From: Acidobacteriota bacterium
GTDB taxonomy: Bacteria > Acidobacteriota > Terriglobia > Acidiferrales > UBA7541
Length of the DNA: 32,308 nt
NCBI GenBank assembly: GCA_021788095.1
Contig: JAJYLB010000020.1
Span: 1 to 32,308, forward strand
Direction of reading: 5' to 3'
The position numbers and the translations under genes were made by a program. The first letter of the stretch is position 1. Each line of letters begins with the position of its first letter. Of the stretch, positions 14,806 through 22,477 are shown in pieces. Below the pieces are notes generated by a model, which was not told the DNA's origin, did no database searches, and was given only the letters and a program-made list of their open reading frames with translations.

Positions 14806-16116
14806 GGACCGACGGTATGCGAGAGCTTCTAGCAGCGCGCCCACCTCCTCGACAACGCGCTCGGCTGCTCCGCGATTTCTTTCGACGAGCCGCCGCGCGG
14901 CCTCCCCTGCCGCCTCTCGCCGGGCCGGCTCGGCCAGCCAGTCGAGCCAGAGCCGGCTCAGCTCGTTCGCCGAAGCCACCTGGGCGGCGGCGCCGGCTTC
15001 GAGGAAGCTTGCGGCCATTTCTCGAAAGTTCTCCATGTGCGGGCCGAAGACGGGCGCTTTGCCCAGCGCCGCCGGCTCGAGAATATTGTGCCCGCCGGCG
15101 GGAACAAGCGATCCGCCAACGAACGCGAGGTCGGCGACGCCGTAGAGCCCGGCCAGTTCGCCGATCGTGTCGACGAGCAGAACTCCCGTGCCCGGCTCGA
15201 GAGGCCGATCGAGCCGCAGCTCGGACCGGCGGGCGATTCCCCAGCCGCGCGCCTGGGCGAGCTCCGAGGCGGTTTCAAACCGCTCCGGCTTGCGGGGCGC
15301 CAGAGCCAGCAGCGCCGCGCCGTGCCGCTCGCGCACGCGAGCGAAGGCATCGAGCACCGCGTTTTCCTCGTTTGCCACCACGCTACCCGCCACGATCACT
15401 GGCGTCCGTCCCGCTCGCGCCGCCTCCGCCCCAAGCCAAGCCGCCAGAGCGTTCGGAGCTGGCGCGGGCACGTCGAATTTCAAGTTGCCGCCCACGCGCA
15501 CGCGCTCCTCTCGCGCGCCAAGCGCCACCAGTTTTCGGGCGTCTTCCTGCGTCTGCGCGAGGAAGAGGCTGGCGGGCTCGATGGCGCGGCGAAAAAATCC
15601 CCGCACGCGGCGGTAGCGCCCGTATGACCGCTCGGAAACTCGCGCGCTGGCGAAAACCACCGGAACACCACTCTCTCCGGCCACGCGTAGGAAGTTCGGC
15701 CAGATTTCCACTTCCAGGATCACGACCACGGCCGGCCGGACCGCTTGGAAGTACCGCCTCACCACCCCGGCCCAATCCAGCGGAAAATAGAAGAAATCGT
15801 CCGCGCAGCCGATTCGCTCGCGCGCCATCTGCTGGCCGGCGATGGTCGTCGTTGAAATTACCAGGCGCCTCGCGGGAAACCGCGCTTTCAGCCGCCGGGC
15901 GAGCGGCGCGGCGGCCACGGCTTCGCCAACCGATACGGCGTGAATCCAAATCGCGCCGGGCGCGCGCGCCGATCTTTCCGCCAGTCCGCGAGGCAGCCGG
16001 CCCAGCCGTTCGGGTAAATTGGGCCAGTATTTTCCGTGCCGCAGCCCTTGAACGGCGAAATAGGGAAGTGCGATCGCGATTGCCGCCGCCAGCAGCAGGC
16101 TATAAGCAAGATACAT
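14800..16116 (-). CDS. waaA: 3-deoxy-D-manno-octulosonic acid transferase
   Basis: The ATG at 16116 gives 438 residues; a GTG at 16143 is possible but lies upstream of a TATAAT box. An N-terminal membrane helix (1-20) is followed by LPERLGRLP with the conserved acidic base (Glu36), IWIHAVSVGEAVAAAPLARRL, EVEIWPNFL, VAGSVVANEENAVL, and the GT30 donor site FVGGSLVPAGGHNILEPAALGKAPVFGPHMENF. It transfers Kdo to lipid IVA. It is the first gene of the LPS core operon. The TAG stop lies in the edge of a palindromic repeat, so the C-terminus (AYRRSL) may have been altered by insertion. Confidence 0.95.
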   Translation of the reverse strand: MYLAYSLLLAAAIAIALPYFAVQGLRHGKYWPNLPERLGRLPRGLAERSARAPGAIWIHAVSVGEAVAAAPLARRLKARFPARRLVISTTTIAGQQMARERIGCADDFFYFPLDWAGVVRRYFQAVRPAVVVILEVEIWPNFLRVAGESGVPVVFASARVSERSYGRYRRVRGFFRRAIEPASLFLAQTQEDARKLVALGAREERVRVGGNLKFDVPAPAPNALAAWLGAEAARAGRTPVIVAGSVVANEENAVLDAFARVRERHGAALLALAPRKPERFETASELAQARGWGIARRSELRLDRPLEPGTGVLLVDTIGELAGLYGVADLAFVGGSLVPAGGHNILEPAALGKAPVFGPHMENFREMAASFLEAGAAAQVASANELSRLWLDWLAEPARREAAGEAARRLVERNRGAAERVVEEVGALLEALAYRRSL

Positions 16117-16125
16117 AAACGCGTT

Positions 16126-16131
16126 ATTATA
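16126..16131 (-). promoter_or_regulatory. -10 box TATAAT just upstream of waaA
   Basis: On the - strand a perfect TATAAT lies 9 bp before the ATG at 16116, with no recognisable -35. A transcript from it would start at or within a few bases of the ATG, i.e. be nearly leaderless. Confidence 0.4.
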
Positions 16132-16164
16132 GGTGACGCGCACGCTGGACCCCGAACCCGCCCC

Positions 16165-16292
16165 GAAGCTATTTCAAAACCCGCTTCCGGAGGGCGCGTC
16201 CCGAATCTTCGGGATCAGCCGTGCCGTAAAGGCGGCCAAGATCAGGGGCTTTAGCCCCTGAAGGCACGCCACGGGGGTTTTGAAATAGCTTC
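16165..16292. mobile_element. MITE-like 128-bp element with 18-bp perfect terminal inverted repeats
   Basis: GAAGCTATTTCAAAACCC (16165-16182) is exactly inverted at 16275-16292. Inside are CCGGAGGGC, TCCCGAATCTTCGGGA, AGCCGTGCCGTAA and the hairpin CAGGGGCTTTAGCCCCTG (16243-16260). The internal order matches 22303-22438. No coding capacity is present, so any movement would need a transposase in trans. Confidence 0.75.
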
Positions 16293-16316
16293 TCACCTTC
16301 TGCGGGGGATTTTCCC

Positions 16317-16937
16317 ATGCGATTAGCGGTTGTAGCCGCCCTGCTGGTGGGCTTCACTACGTTCCAAACTCCCGGTACCGATCCTGCTTCCCTGCGCATT
16401 CGGGATTCCCATCAAGGAATTCTGATCGCCTGCGATCCCTATTCCGACGCCGCTCGCGCGAAAAAGGAATTTGGAAAGGAGAGTCCCCTCAAGGCGGGCA
16501 TCCTTCCCCTGGAAGTCTACGTCCGCAACGGCGCGCGCTGGCCGGTGGCCGTTTCCCTCGACAAGATTCGGCTGGATGTCGTGCGGCCCGGAGAGCCGCG
16601 CGATTCGCTCGATCCACTGAGTTCCGACTACGTGGCTACGCTCATCCTGCACCCGAAATCGCCCGGCGCCCAAGCCCCGCGCCCCCGTCTGCCCATCCCG
16701 CTTCCCGGGATAGGGAAGGGAGGGAAGTGGCGGAAGCTGCGCGACAAGCTTGATGAGCTTGCCTTCCCCGACGCGGTGGTCGCTCCCGGCGCCACCGTCC
16801 ACGGCTTCTTCTATTTCAATCTCGCCGGCGAGTTTTCCGCGCTCCGCTACGCCCGCTTCTACGTTCCCGACCTGAAGTTCCTCGGCAACGCGCAGTCGAT
16901 CATGTTCTTCGAAGCCGATTTCTCCTCGTCGCCGTGA
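16317..16937 (+). CDS. secreted hypothetical protein
   Basis: ATG at 16317, 206 residues, with a signal peptide (MRLAVVAALLVGFTTFQTPG). The mature part is beta-rich by appearance (GILPLEVYVRNGARWPVAVSLDKIRLDVV; VHGFFYFNL; ALRYARFYVPDLKFL), reminiscent of small periplasmic Ig-like or DUF domains, but I do not recognise the family. It diverges from waaA, with a MITE-like element filling the gap. No operon partner is evident; pcrA follows after 186 bp with its own promoter-like sequence. Confidence 0.7.
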   Translation: MRLAVVAALLVGFTTFQTPGTDPASLRIRDSHQGILIACDPYSDAARAKKEFGKESPLKAGILPLEVYVRNGARWPVAVSLDKIRLDVVRPGEPRDSLDPLSSDYVATLILHPKSPGAQAPRPRLPIPLPGIGKGGKWRKLRDKLDELAFPDAVVAPGATVHGFFYFNLAGEFSALRYARFYVPDLKFLGNAQSIMFFEADFSSSP

Positions 16938-17086
16938 GGTAGCGCGCCGTCTGCGTCCCGGTCCCTCGGCGGGGCGAGGGGCGCTCGGCGCCGGGATCAC
17001 GGCACGCCCACTGCACCCGGCCCGGGTGGTGGGTGCCCCACCCGCCGGTGTTGCGGGTGGGGACCGATGCACTCAAGGCAGCGTGT

Positions 17087-17116
17087 TTGCCGCTGGTTGT
17101 ATCTGCTGACTACAAT
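17087..17116 (+). promoter_or_regulatory. putative leaderless promoter of pcrA, TTGCCG-18-TACAAT
   Basis: TTGCCG (17087-17092) and TACAAT (17111-17116) are spaced 18 bp apart. The ATG at 17124 is 7 bp after the -10 box, where transcription would begin, and there is no Shine-Dalgarno. Confidence 0.45.
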
Positions 17117-17123
17117 CGCCTCG

Positions 17124-19310
17124 ATGTCTCTCCTCGACGATTTGAATCCCGGGCAACGCGAGGCGGCGACGGCCGATGGGTGTGTGGCGGTCGTCGCGGG
17201 CGCGGGTACGGGGAAAACGCGCGTCATCACCTACCGCGTGGCCTGGCTGATTTCGCAAGGAGTCGCGCCCGCAGCCATTCTCGCCGTCACCTTTACCAAC
17301 AAAGCGGCGGGGGAGATGAGGGACCGCATCCGCGCGCTCGTGCCGGAAGCCGGCGCTGCGCCGTGGGTTGGCACGTTCCATTCCTTCTGCGCGCGGCTGT
17401 TGCGCCGCGACGGACCGCTCATCGGCATTCCGCGCGAATTCGTCATCTACGACGAGGACGACCAGCTCAGCGTCATCCGCCAGGCGCTCGCCCTGCTCGG
17501 CCATGACGAGCGCCGGTTTCCTCCGCGCACCTTCCGCGAGCCGATCGGGTACGCCAAAAATCACGGCTGGGACGCCGAGCGCATCCAACGGGAAGTGCCC
17601 GGCGAGCGCGGCCGAGTGGCCGCCTCCGTCTTCGATTTTTACAACGCCGCCTTGCGCAAGGCCTCCGCGCTCGATTTCGACGATCTGCTTCTGGAAGCGG
17701 TTCGTCTGCTGCGAGAGAGCGAGGAGGCGCGGAGGCGCCGGCGCGGCCAGTTCGCCCATATCGTCGTCGACGAATTCCAGGACGTGAACGAGCAGCAGTA
17801 CGAGCTCGTGCGCCTGCAAGCCGGAGAAGCGACGCGGGTGTGCGTGGTGGGCGACGAGGACCAGTCGATCTACAGTTGGCGCGGCGCCGACCCCCGCATC
17901 CTGCGCCGGTTCCTCGACGACTTTCCCGGCGCGCGGCTCCTTCGCGTCGAGCGGAATTACCGCTCGACCCAGACGATTCTCGACGCCGCGGCCGGTGTCG
18001 TCTCCAACAATTCCCGCCGCCTGGGCAAGACGCTCGAAGCCACGCGCGAAGGCGATGCGCTCGTCCGCCTGCACGAAGCGCCGAGCGCGCCGGCGGAGGC
18101 CGCGTTTGTCACGGCAGAAATCCTTCGCCTGCTCCGCGCGAATCCCGAAGCCCATTTCGCCGTCCTCTACCGCGCCAATTTCCAGTCGCGACCGTTCGAG
18201 GAGGCTTGTCGCCGCGCCGGCCTCGCGTTTCGCGTCGTGGGCGGATTCAGCTTCTATCAGCGCGCGGAAGTGAAAAACCTGCTCGCCTACGCGCGGCTGG
18301 TGGTGAATCCCGAAGACGATGCCGCGCTCCGGCGCGTCATCAACGTTCCGCCGCGCGGGATCGGAAAAACCACCCTGGATGCTGTGGAAGCGGAGGCTTC
18401 CCGCGCCGGGGTTTCGCTTTGGGCCGCGCTCGGTCCGGTGGCGGCCCGCGGCTCGGGCCGGTCGGCGTTGGCGCTCGGGGATTTCCATTCGCTCATCGAG
18501 GACCTGCGCGCGGGCGCCGAGGGGTTGAGGATGGCCGACCTGTTGCGGAAAATTGCCGAGCGCACCGGCTACCTCGATTGGCTGGAAAAGCAGGACAAAG
18601 CCGAGTTCACGGATCGTGCCGGCAACGTCAAGGAGTTGGTGGCGGCCGCGAAGGAGGGTCAGGAACAGGGCGAGACGCTCGCCGGCTTTCTCGATCGTGC
18701 CGCGCTCGCGAGCGATACCGACAATTTCGACGAACGCGCTCCCGTCACCCTCATCACCCTCCACAGCGCCAAAGGCCTCGAGTTCGATCACGTCTTCCTG
18801 GTGGGCATGGAGGAGGGCCTGCTGCCGCACTCGCGCTCGCTCCCGGATCCCGCCGCGGTCGAAGAAGAGCGCCGGCTGTGTTACGTCGGCATGACCCGCG
18901 CCCGCCTGACGCTGACGCTCTCGCGGGCGCAGCAGCGCCTGTCCTTCGATCGCGACTCGGTCCGCCGCGCCGCGGCACCGACTCGCCCATCGCGCTTCCT
19001 TGCCGAGATTCCGCCCGAACTCGTGGAAAGAGTTGCCGGCAACTACGGCGCCGGGACCTCTCGCCTGCCCTTTGCCGCGGAGCGAGGCCCCGAGGATACT
19101 CAGGTTTTCGATGAACGCCCCGAGGCTCCGGCCGGCCTCGGCGGAAACGCCAAGTCTCTTCTCGGGCAAAAGGTGCGCCATCCTACTTTCGGGGTTGGCA
19201 CGGTGCTCGAGATCGTGGACGATGGCGAGGACCGCCGCTTCCTCGTCAGCTTTCCCGGCGTGGGCACCCGCAAGCTGATCGAGCGCTACGCCAAGCTCCG
19301 CCGCGTCTGA
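17124..19310 (+). CDS. pcrA: UvrD/PcrA-type superfamily 1 DNA helicase
   Basis: The ATG at 17124 (MSLLDDLNPGQREAA) matches the usual N-terminus; an upstream ATG at 17067 precedes the promoter-like boxes. The 728 residues contain all SF1 motifs: Q-motif NPGQREA, Walker A GAGTGKT (26-32), TFTNKAAGEM, DEFQDVN, GDEDQSIYSWRGAD, NYRSTQ, TLHSAKGLEFDHVFLVGMEEGLLPHSRS and RLCYVGMTRA. A C-terminal Tudor-like segment (VGTVLEIVDDGEDRRFLVSFPGVGTRKL) resembles the RNA-polymerase-binding tail of PcrA. It unwinds DNA in repair and replication restart. Length is normal for the family. Confidence 0.93.
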   Translation: MSLLDDLNPGQREAATADGCVAVVAGAGTGKTRVITYRVAWLISQGVAPAAILAVTFTNKAAGEMRDRIRALVPEAGAAPWVGTFHSFCARLLRRDGPLIGIPREFVIYDEDDQLSVIRQALALLGHDERRFPPRTFREPIGYAKNHGWDAERIQREVPGERGRVAASVFDFYNAALRKASALDFDDLLLEAVRLLRESEEARRRRRGQFAHIVVDEFQDVNEQQYELVRLQAGEATRVCVVGDEDQSIYSWRGADPRILRRFLDDFPGARLLRVERNYRSTQTILDAAAGVVSNNSRRLGKTLEATREGDALVRLHEAPSAPAEAAFVTAEILRLLRANPEAHFAVLYRANFQSRPFEEACRRAGLAFRVVGGFSFYQRAEVKNLLAYARLVVNPEDDAALRRVINVPPRGIGKTTLDAVEAEASRAGVSLWAALGPVAARGSGRSALALGDFHSLIEDLRAGAEGLRMADLLRKIAERTGYLDWLEKQDKAEFTDRAGNVKELVAAAKEGQEQGETLAGFLDRAALASDTDNFDERAPVTLITLHSAKGLEFDHVFLVGMEEGLLPHSRSLPDPAAVEEERRLCYVGMTRARLTLTLSRAQQRLSFDRDSVRRAAAPTRPSRFLAEIPPELVERVAGNYGAGTSRLPFAAERGPEDTQVFDERPEAPAGLGGNAKSLLGQKVRHPTFGVGTVLEIVDDGEDRRFLVSFPGVGTRKLIERYAKLRRV

Positions 19311-19323
19311 TTGTTCTTTGGGT

Positions 19324-19353
19324 TTGCCGCCGGGGCGTGCGGAACGGTAGAGT
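19324..19353 (+). promoter_or_regulatory. putative promoter of the amino-acid permease, TTGCCG-18-TAGAGT
   Basis: TTGCCG (19324-19329) and TAGAGT (19348-19353) have the same -35 sequence and 18-bp spacing as the pcrA promoter. The ATG at 19389 is 35 bp downstream. Confidence 0.35.
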
Positions 19354-19388
19354 GTTGGCTTTCCGGGGGCGCCGCATCAGCGCGCGGG

Positions 19389-20948
19389 ATGCCATTGGAC
19401 TCGACCCTATTCCGCACCAAATCGATTGACAAGCTCATCGCCGAATCCGAGCTGCCCGGTCACCGGCTGAAGAAAACCCTGGGCCCGCTCAGCCTGACCG
19501 CGCTCGGCATCGGCGCCATCATCGGTTCGGGCATTTTCATACTCACCGGAACGGCGGCGGCCGGCCAGCGGTTCGTCGGCCACTCCCTACTCAACGCCCA
19601 GGTATTCGACCTGGTGCGCAGCCTGTTTCGCCATGGCAACCTATCAGGCGCCTTGCTCGACGGCCGTCCCGCCGCCGGGCCCGCGCTGGCCGTTTCCTTC
19701 GTGCTGGTGGCCTTTGCTTGCAGCTTCGCCGGCCTGTGTTATGCCGAGCTGGCCTCGATGATTCCCATCGCCGGCAGCGCGTACACGTATTCTTACGCCA
19801 CGCTGGGGGAAATCTTCGCCTGGATCATCGGCTGGGACCTGATTCTGGAATATGCCGTCAGCAACGTCGCCGTCGCGGTGGGCTTTTCCGGCTACTTCAA
19901 CGATTTTCTGCGCCTGTTTGGCGTGGCCATCCCCAGCCGCTGGGCCGAGCCGGTCATCGCCAACGGCCGCTGGAGCGGCGCCTATTTCAACGTGCCCGGC
20001 TTTCTCGTCGTCGTGATTCTGACCGTCCTTTTGGTGATCGGCATCCGCGAATCGGCGGGCACCAACAACGTCATGGTGGCCATCAAGATCGGGGCCATTT
20101 TGACCTTCATCGCCGCCGGCTCGCTGCTCATCCATCCCTCCAACTGGCATCCCTTCGCCCCCAATGGGTTTTCCGGAATTCTGACCGGCGGGGCAATCGT
20201 GTTTTTCACCTATATCGGATTCGATTCGGTTTCCACCGCGGCCGAAGAAGCGCGCAACCCGCAGCGCGACATGCCCATCGGCATCATCGCCTCGCTGATT
20301 ATCTGCACCATCCTTTATGTGGGCGTGGCCATCGTGTTGCTCGGCATGATGAAATACACTGCTTTCGCCGGCGGCCAGGCCGCCGACGCGCCGGTGGCCT
20401 ATGCCCTGCGCGTGCTGCACTCCAGCCATTTCGTTTATCTGATGGTGGTGGTCGGGGCGCTGATGGGAATGATTTCCTCGCTGCTGGTGTTTCAATACGG
20501 GCAGACCCGCATCTGGTTCGCCATGTCGCGCGATGGATTGCTGCCGCCGATCTTTTCCGCCGTCCATCCCCGCTACAAGACCCCTCACTGGTCGTCCTGG
20601 ATCGCCTGTCTGGCGGTGGCGCTGCCGGCCGGGATCATCGACATCGGCACGGCCGCCGATCTTTCCAATATCGGCACGCTCTTCGCCTTCATTTTGGTAT
20701 CGATAGGCGTGATCGTTCTCCGCCGCACCCAGCCGGAGCGTCCGCGCGGCTTTCGCGTCCCTTTTTCCCCGTGGTTTCCGCTGATTTCCGTCTTCATGTG
20801 CCTGGTGCTGATGGCGGGACTGCTGGTGGTGACCTGGATCCGTTTCTTTGTCTGGCTCTTGATCGGCTTGATCATTTATTGGCTGTACAGCCGGAAGCAC
20901 AGCGAGTTCTACGTGCAGAATGCCAACGCGCAGGAAACAGGGAAATAA
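19389..20948 (+). CDS. APC-family amino-acid permease
   Basis: ATG at 19389 (MPLDSTLFRTKSIDKLIAESE) gives 519 residues and about 12 membrane helices. The APC signature ALGIGAIIGSGIFILTGTAAA lies at 38-58, and CYAELASMIPIAGSAYTYSYATLGEIFAWIIGWDLILEY follows helix 2, as in YfnA/cationic amino-acid transporter relatives. Residues about 59-95 (GQRFVGHSLLNAQVFDLV through DGRPA) form a longer-than-usual loop between helices 1 and 2; I recall this in acidobacterial homologues. The substrate is not deducible. The frame is open upstream to 19311, but that part holds the putative promoter. Confidence 0.88.
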   Translation: MPLDSTLFRTKSIDKLIAESELPGHRLKKTLGPLSLTALGIGAIIGSGIFILTGTAAAGQRFVGHSLLNAQVFDLVRSLFRHGNLSGALLDGRPAAGPALAVSFVLVAFACSFAGLCYAELASMIPIAGSAYTYSYATLGEIFAWIIGWDLILEYAVSNVAVAVGFSGYFNDFLRLFGVAIPSRWAEPVIANGRWSGAYFNVPGFLVVVILTVLLVIGIRESAGTNNVMVAIKIGAILTFIAAGSLLIHPSNWHPFAPNGFSGILTGGAIVFFTYIGFDSVSTAAEEARNPQRDMPIGIIASLIICTILYVGVAIVLLGMMKYTAFAGGQAADAPVAYALRVLHSSHFVYLMVVVGALMGMISSLLVFQYGQTRIWFAMSRDGLLPPIFSAVHPRYKTPHWSSWIACLAVALPAGIIDIGTAADLSNIGTLFAFILVSIGVIVLRRTQPERPRGFRVPFSPWFPLISVFMCLVLMAGLLVVTWIRFFVWLLIGLIIYWLYSRKHSEFYVQNANAQETGK

Positions 20949-20982
20949 GAGAACGTCTTTTCGCTGAGGCACGACCCACGCC

Positions 20983-22023
20983 ATGACCGCCCCAGGGCTA
21001 CTGCGCGCCCTCCGCGCTATTCCGAAAGCTGAATTGCACCTGCATCTGGAAGGCTCGATTGCGCCGGAAACCGTCGTGCGCCTGGCCGCGCGGCATGGGG
21101 TTGCTGTTTCTCCGGAAGATGTCGCCGCCCGCTACCGTTCCACCGATTTCCTTGGCTTTCTCGACTCCTACAAGTGGGTCACTTCGTTCCTGCGCTTGCC
21201 CGACGATTACCGCCTCATCGCGGGCGAGTTGTTCCGCCATCTGCGGAAGCAGAACGTCGTCTACGCCGAAGTGACGCTTTCGGCCGGGGTCATGCTGCGC
21301 CGCAACCAGAACCTCGCGGAAAACTTCTTCGCCTTGCGCGAAGCTTCGAAGGAAGCCGCCGCCGAGGGCCTTCGCGTCCAGTGGATCTTCGATACCGCCC
21401 GCCAATTCGGCCCTGAGGCGGCGGTGGAAACGGCGAACTGGGCGGCGCGGCTCGCGCCGGAGGGCGTGGTCGCCTTCGGCGTCGGCGGGGACGAACTGGC
21501 GCTTTCGGCGCGAGAACTCCTGCCGGCATTCGAATGCGCGCGCGACGCCGGCCTCCGGCTGCTCGCCCATGCCGGGGAAATCGGCGGCCCGGAAATCGTT
21601 CGCGAGGCCGTCGAAGTCCTTGGGGCCGAGCGGATCGGCCACGGCTTGGGCGCTCTGCACGATCCCGCGTTGCTGGACCTGCTGGCCGAGCGCGGCCTCC
21701 CGCTCGAGATCTGTCCCACGAGCAATCTCCGCACCGGCGCGCTGGCCCGGCAGTTGGGCGGCGAAGGCGCGCGGCTCGACCGCCATCCGCTCAAGGCCTT
21801 CTTCGATCGCGGGCTCCGCGTCACGCTCTCGACGGACGATCCTGCCATGTTCGAGACCGACCTCGTCGCCGAATACGGCGCCGCGGCCGAAATGGGATTC
21901 TCCTCCGCGGAGCTGGCGAGGCTGGCGGAGATGAGTTTCGCCTCGGCGTTTTTGCCGGAGGCGGACCGCGAGAGCTACCTCGCCAGCTTCCACGAGCGAG
22001 CGGCGGCGCTCGGCCTGCTATAA
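20983..22023 (+). CDS. adenosine deaminase-family enzyme (possibly 6-aminodeoxyfutalosine deaminase)
   Basis: 346 residues with the complete zinc hydrolase set: KAELHLHLEGS (His19, His21), HAGE (His196, Glu199), RIGHG, ICPTSN and STDDPAMF (Asp285, Asp286). It deaminates a purine nucleoside. Features such as YRSTDFLGFLDSYKWVTSFLR and TLSAGVMLRRNQN resemble homologues annotated as aminodeoxyfutalosine deaminase of the futalosine menaquinone pathway, so adenosine is not certain to be the substrate. The stop codon overlaps an extended -10 box for purS. Confidence 0.87.
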   Translation: MTAPGLLRALRAIPKAELHLHLEGSIAPETVVRLAARHGVAVSPEDVAARYRSTDFLGFLDSYKWVTSFLRLPDDYRLIAGELFRHLRKQNVVYAEVTLSAGVMLRRNQNLAENFFALREASKEAAAEGLRVQWIFDTARQFGPEAAVETANWAARLAPEGVVAFGVGGDELALSARELLPAFECARDAGLRLLAHAGEIGGPEIVREAVEVLGAERIGHGLGALHDPALLDLLAERGLPLEICPTSNLRTGALARQLGGEGARLDRHPLKAFFDRGLRVTLSTDDPAMFETDLVAEYGAAAEMGFSSAELARLAEMSFASAFLPEADRESYLASFHERAAALGLL

Positions 22024-22024
22024 T
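22016..22024 (+). promoter_or_regulatory. extended -10 promoter TGcTATAAT before purS
   Basis: TG (22016-22017), one base, then a perfect TATAAT (22019-22024) overlapping the deaminase stop codon. The ATG of purS at 22060 is 35 bp downstream. No -35 match is seen, as expected for extended -10 promoters. Confidence 0.45.
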
Positions 22025-22059
22025 CGGCACCAGCAACCGCTGTACCGTTGCCGGCGACG

Positions 22060-22302
22060 ATGAAAGCCCATATCTGGGTCATGCTCAAACCGACGGTACT
22101 CGATCCTCAGGGGCAAACGATTCAGCACGCGCTCGGCTCGCTCGGCTACCAGAGCGTCCGCGACGTGCGGCAAGGGAAGTTCTTCGTGCTCGATCTCGAC
22201 GGGCTTTCCCGCGAAGAGGCCGCAGGGCAGGTGGAGCGGATCGCGCGCGAGGTGCTGGCCAACCCGGTGATCGAGCAGTTTCGCTTCGAGATCGTCGACT
22301 AG
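22060..22302 (+). CDS. purS: phosphoribosylformylglycinamidine synthase subunit PurS
   Basis: 80 residues from the ATG at 22060: MKAHIWVMLKPTVLDPQGQTIQHALGSLGY-x-V-x-DVRQGKFFVLDLDG ending NPVIEQFRFEIVD, a full PurS. It is the small subunit of the three-part FGAM synthase (with PurL and PurQ) in purine synthesis. purQ and purL are not adjacent; glmS follows after a palindromic element, so that element may separate purS from former neighbours. A TTG at 22048 is a less likely start. Confidence 0.92.
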   Translation: MKAHIWVMLKPTVLDPQGQTIQHALGSLGYQSVRDVRQGKFFVLDLDGLSREEAAGQVERIAREVLANPVIEQFRFEIVD

Positions 22303-22438
22303 GAACGGTTGCAAGACCCCGTCGCCCGGAGGGCACGGCTTTAGCCGTGCCGTAACGCCGCCGAAAACCGGGGGCGGCACCTGTCCCGACAAAGTCGGGA
22401 GCCCCTGAAGGGCGGCCTCGCGGGGTTGCAACGGCTTC
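22303..22438. mobile_element. MITE-like element, second copy, upstream of glmS
   Basis: About 136 bp. The left end GGTTGCAAGACCCCG and right end CGGGGTTGCAACGGCTTC are imperfect inverted repeats. The interior has CCGGAGGGCACGGCTTTAGCC, GCCGTGCCGTAACGCCGCC, CCCGACAAAGTCGGG and AGCCCCTGAAGG, in the same order as the 16165-16292 copy. GGCACGGCTTTAGCCGTGCC (22332-22351) is a 20-bp CTTTAG-apex hairpin. The glmS start lies 40 bp beyond. Confidence 0.7.
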
Positions 22439-22477
22439 TGTAGCCGGACGGAGCGGACGGCTGGAGGGGGGCTCGCC

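Noticed and set aside
17073..19181. Very long open frame antisense to pcrA (and similar ones opposite glmS at 22085-24346 and the DUF6065 fusion at 1314-2969)
   Set aside because: Low-complexity, Arg/Gly/Glu-rich products antisense to strong genes; a usual effect of high GC with third-position bias.
22303..22477. glmS ribozyme or riboswitch in the glmS leader
   Set aside because: The leader is explained by a palindromic element shared with 16165-16292; no ribozyme core was recognised.
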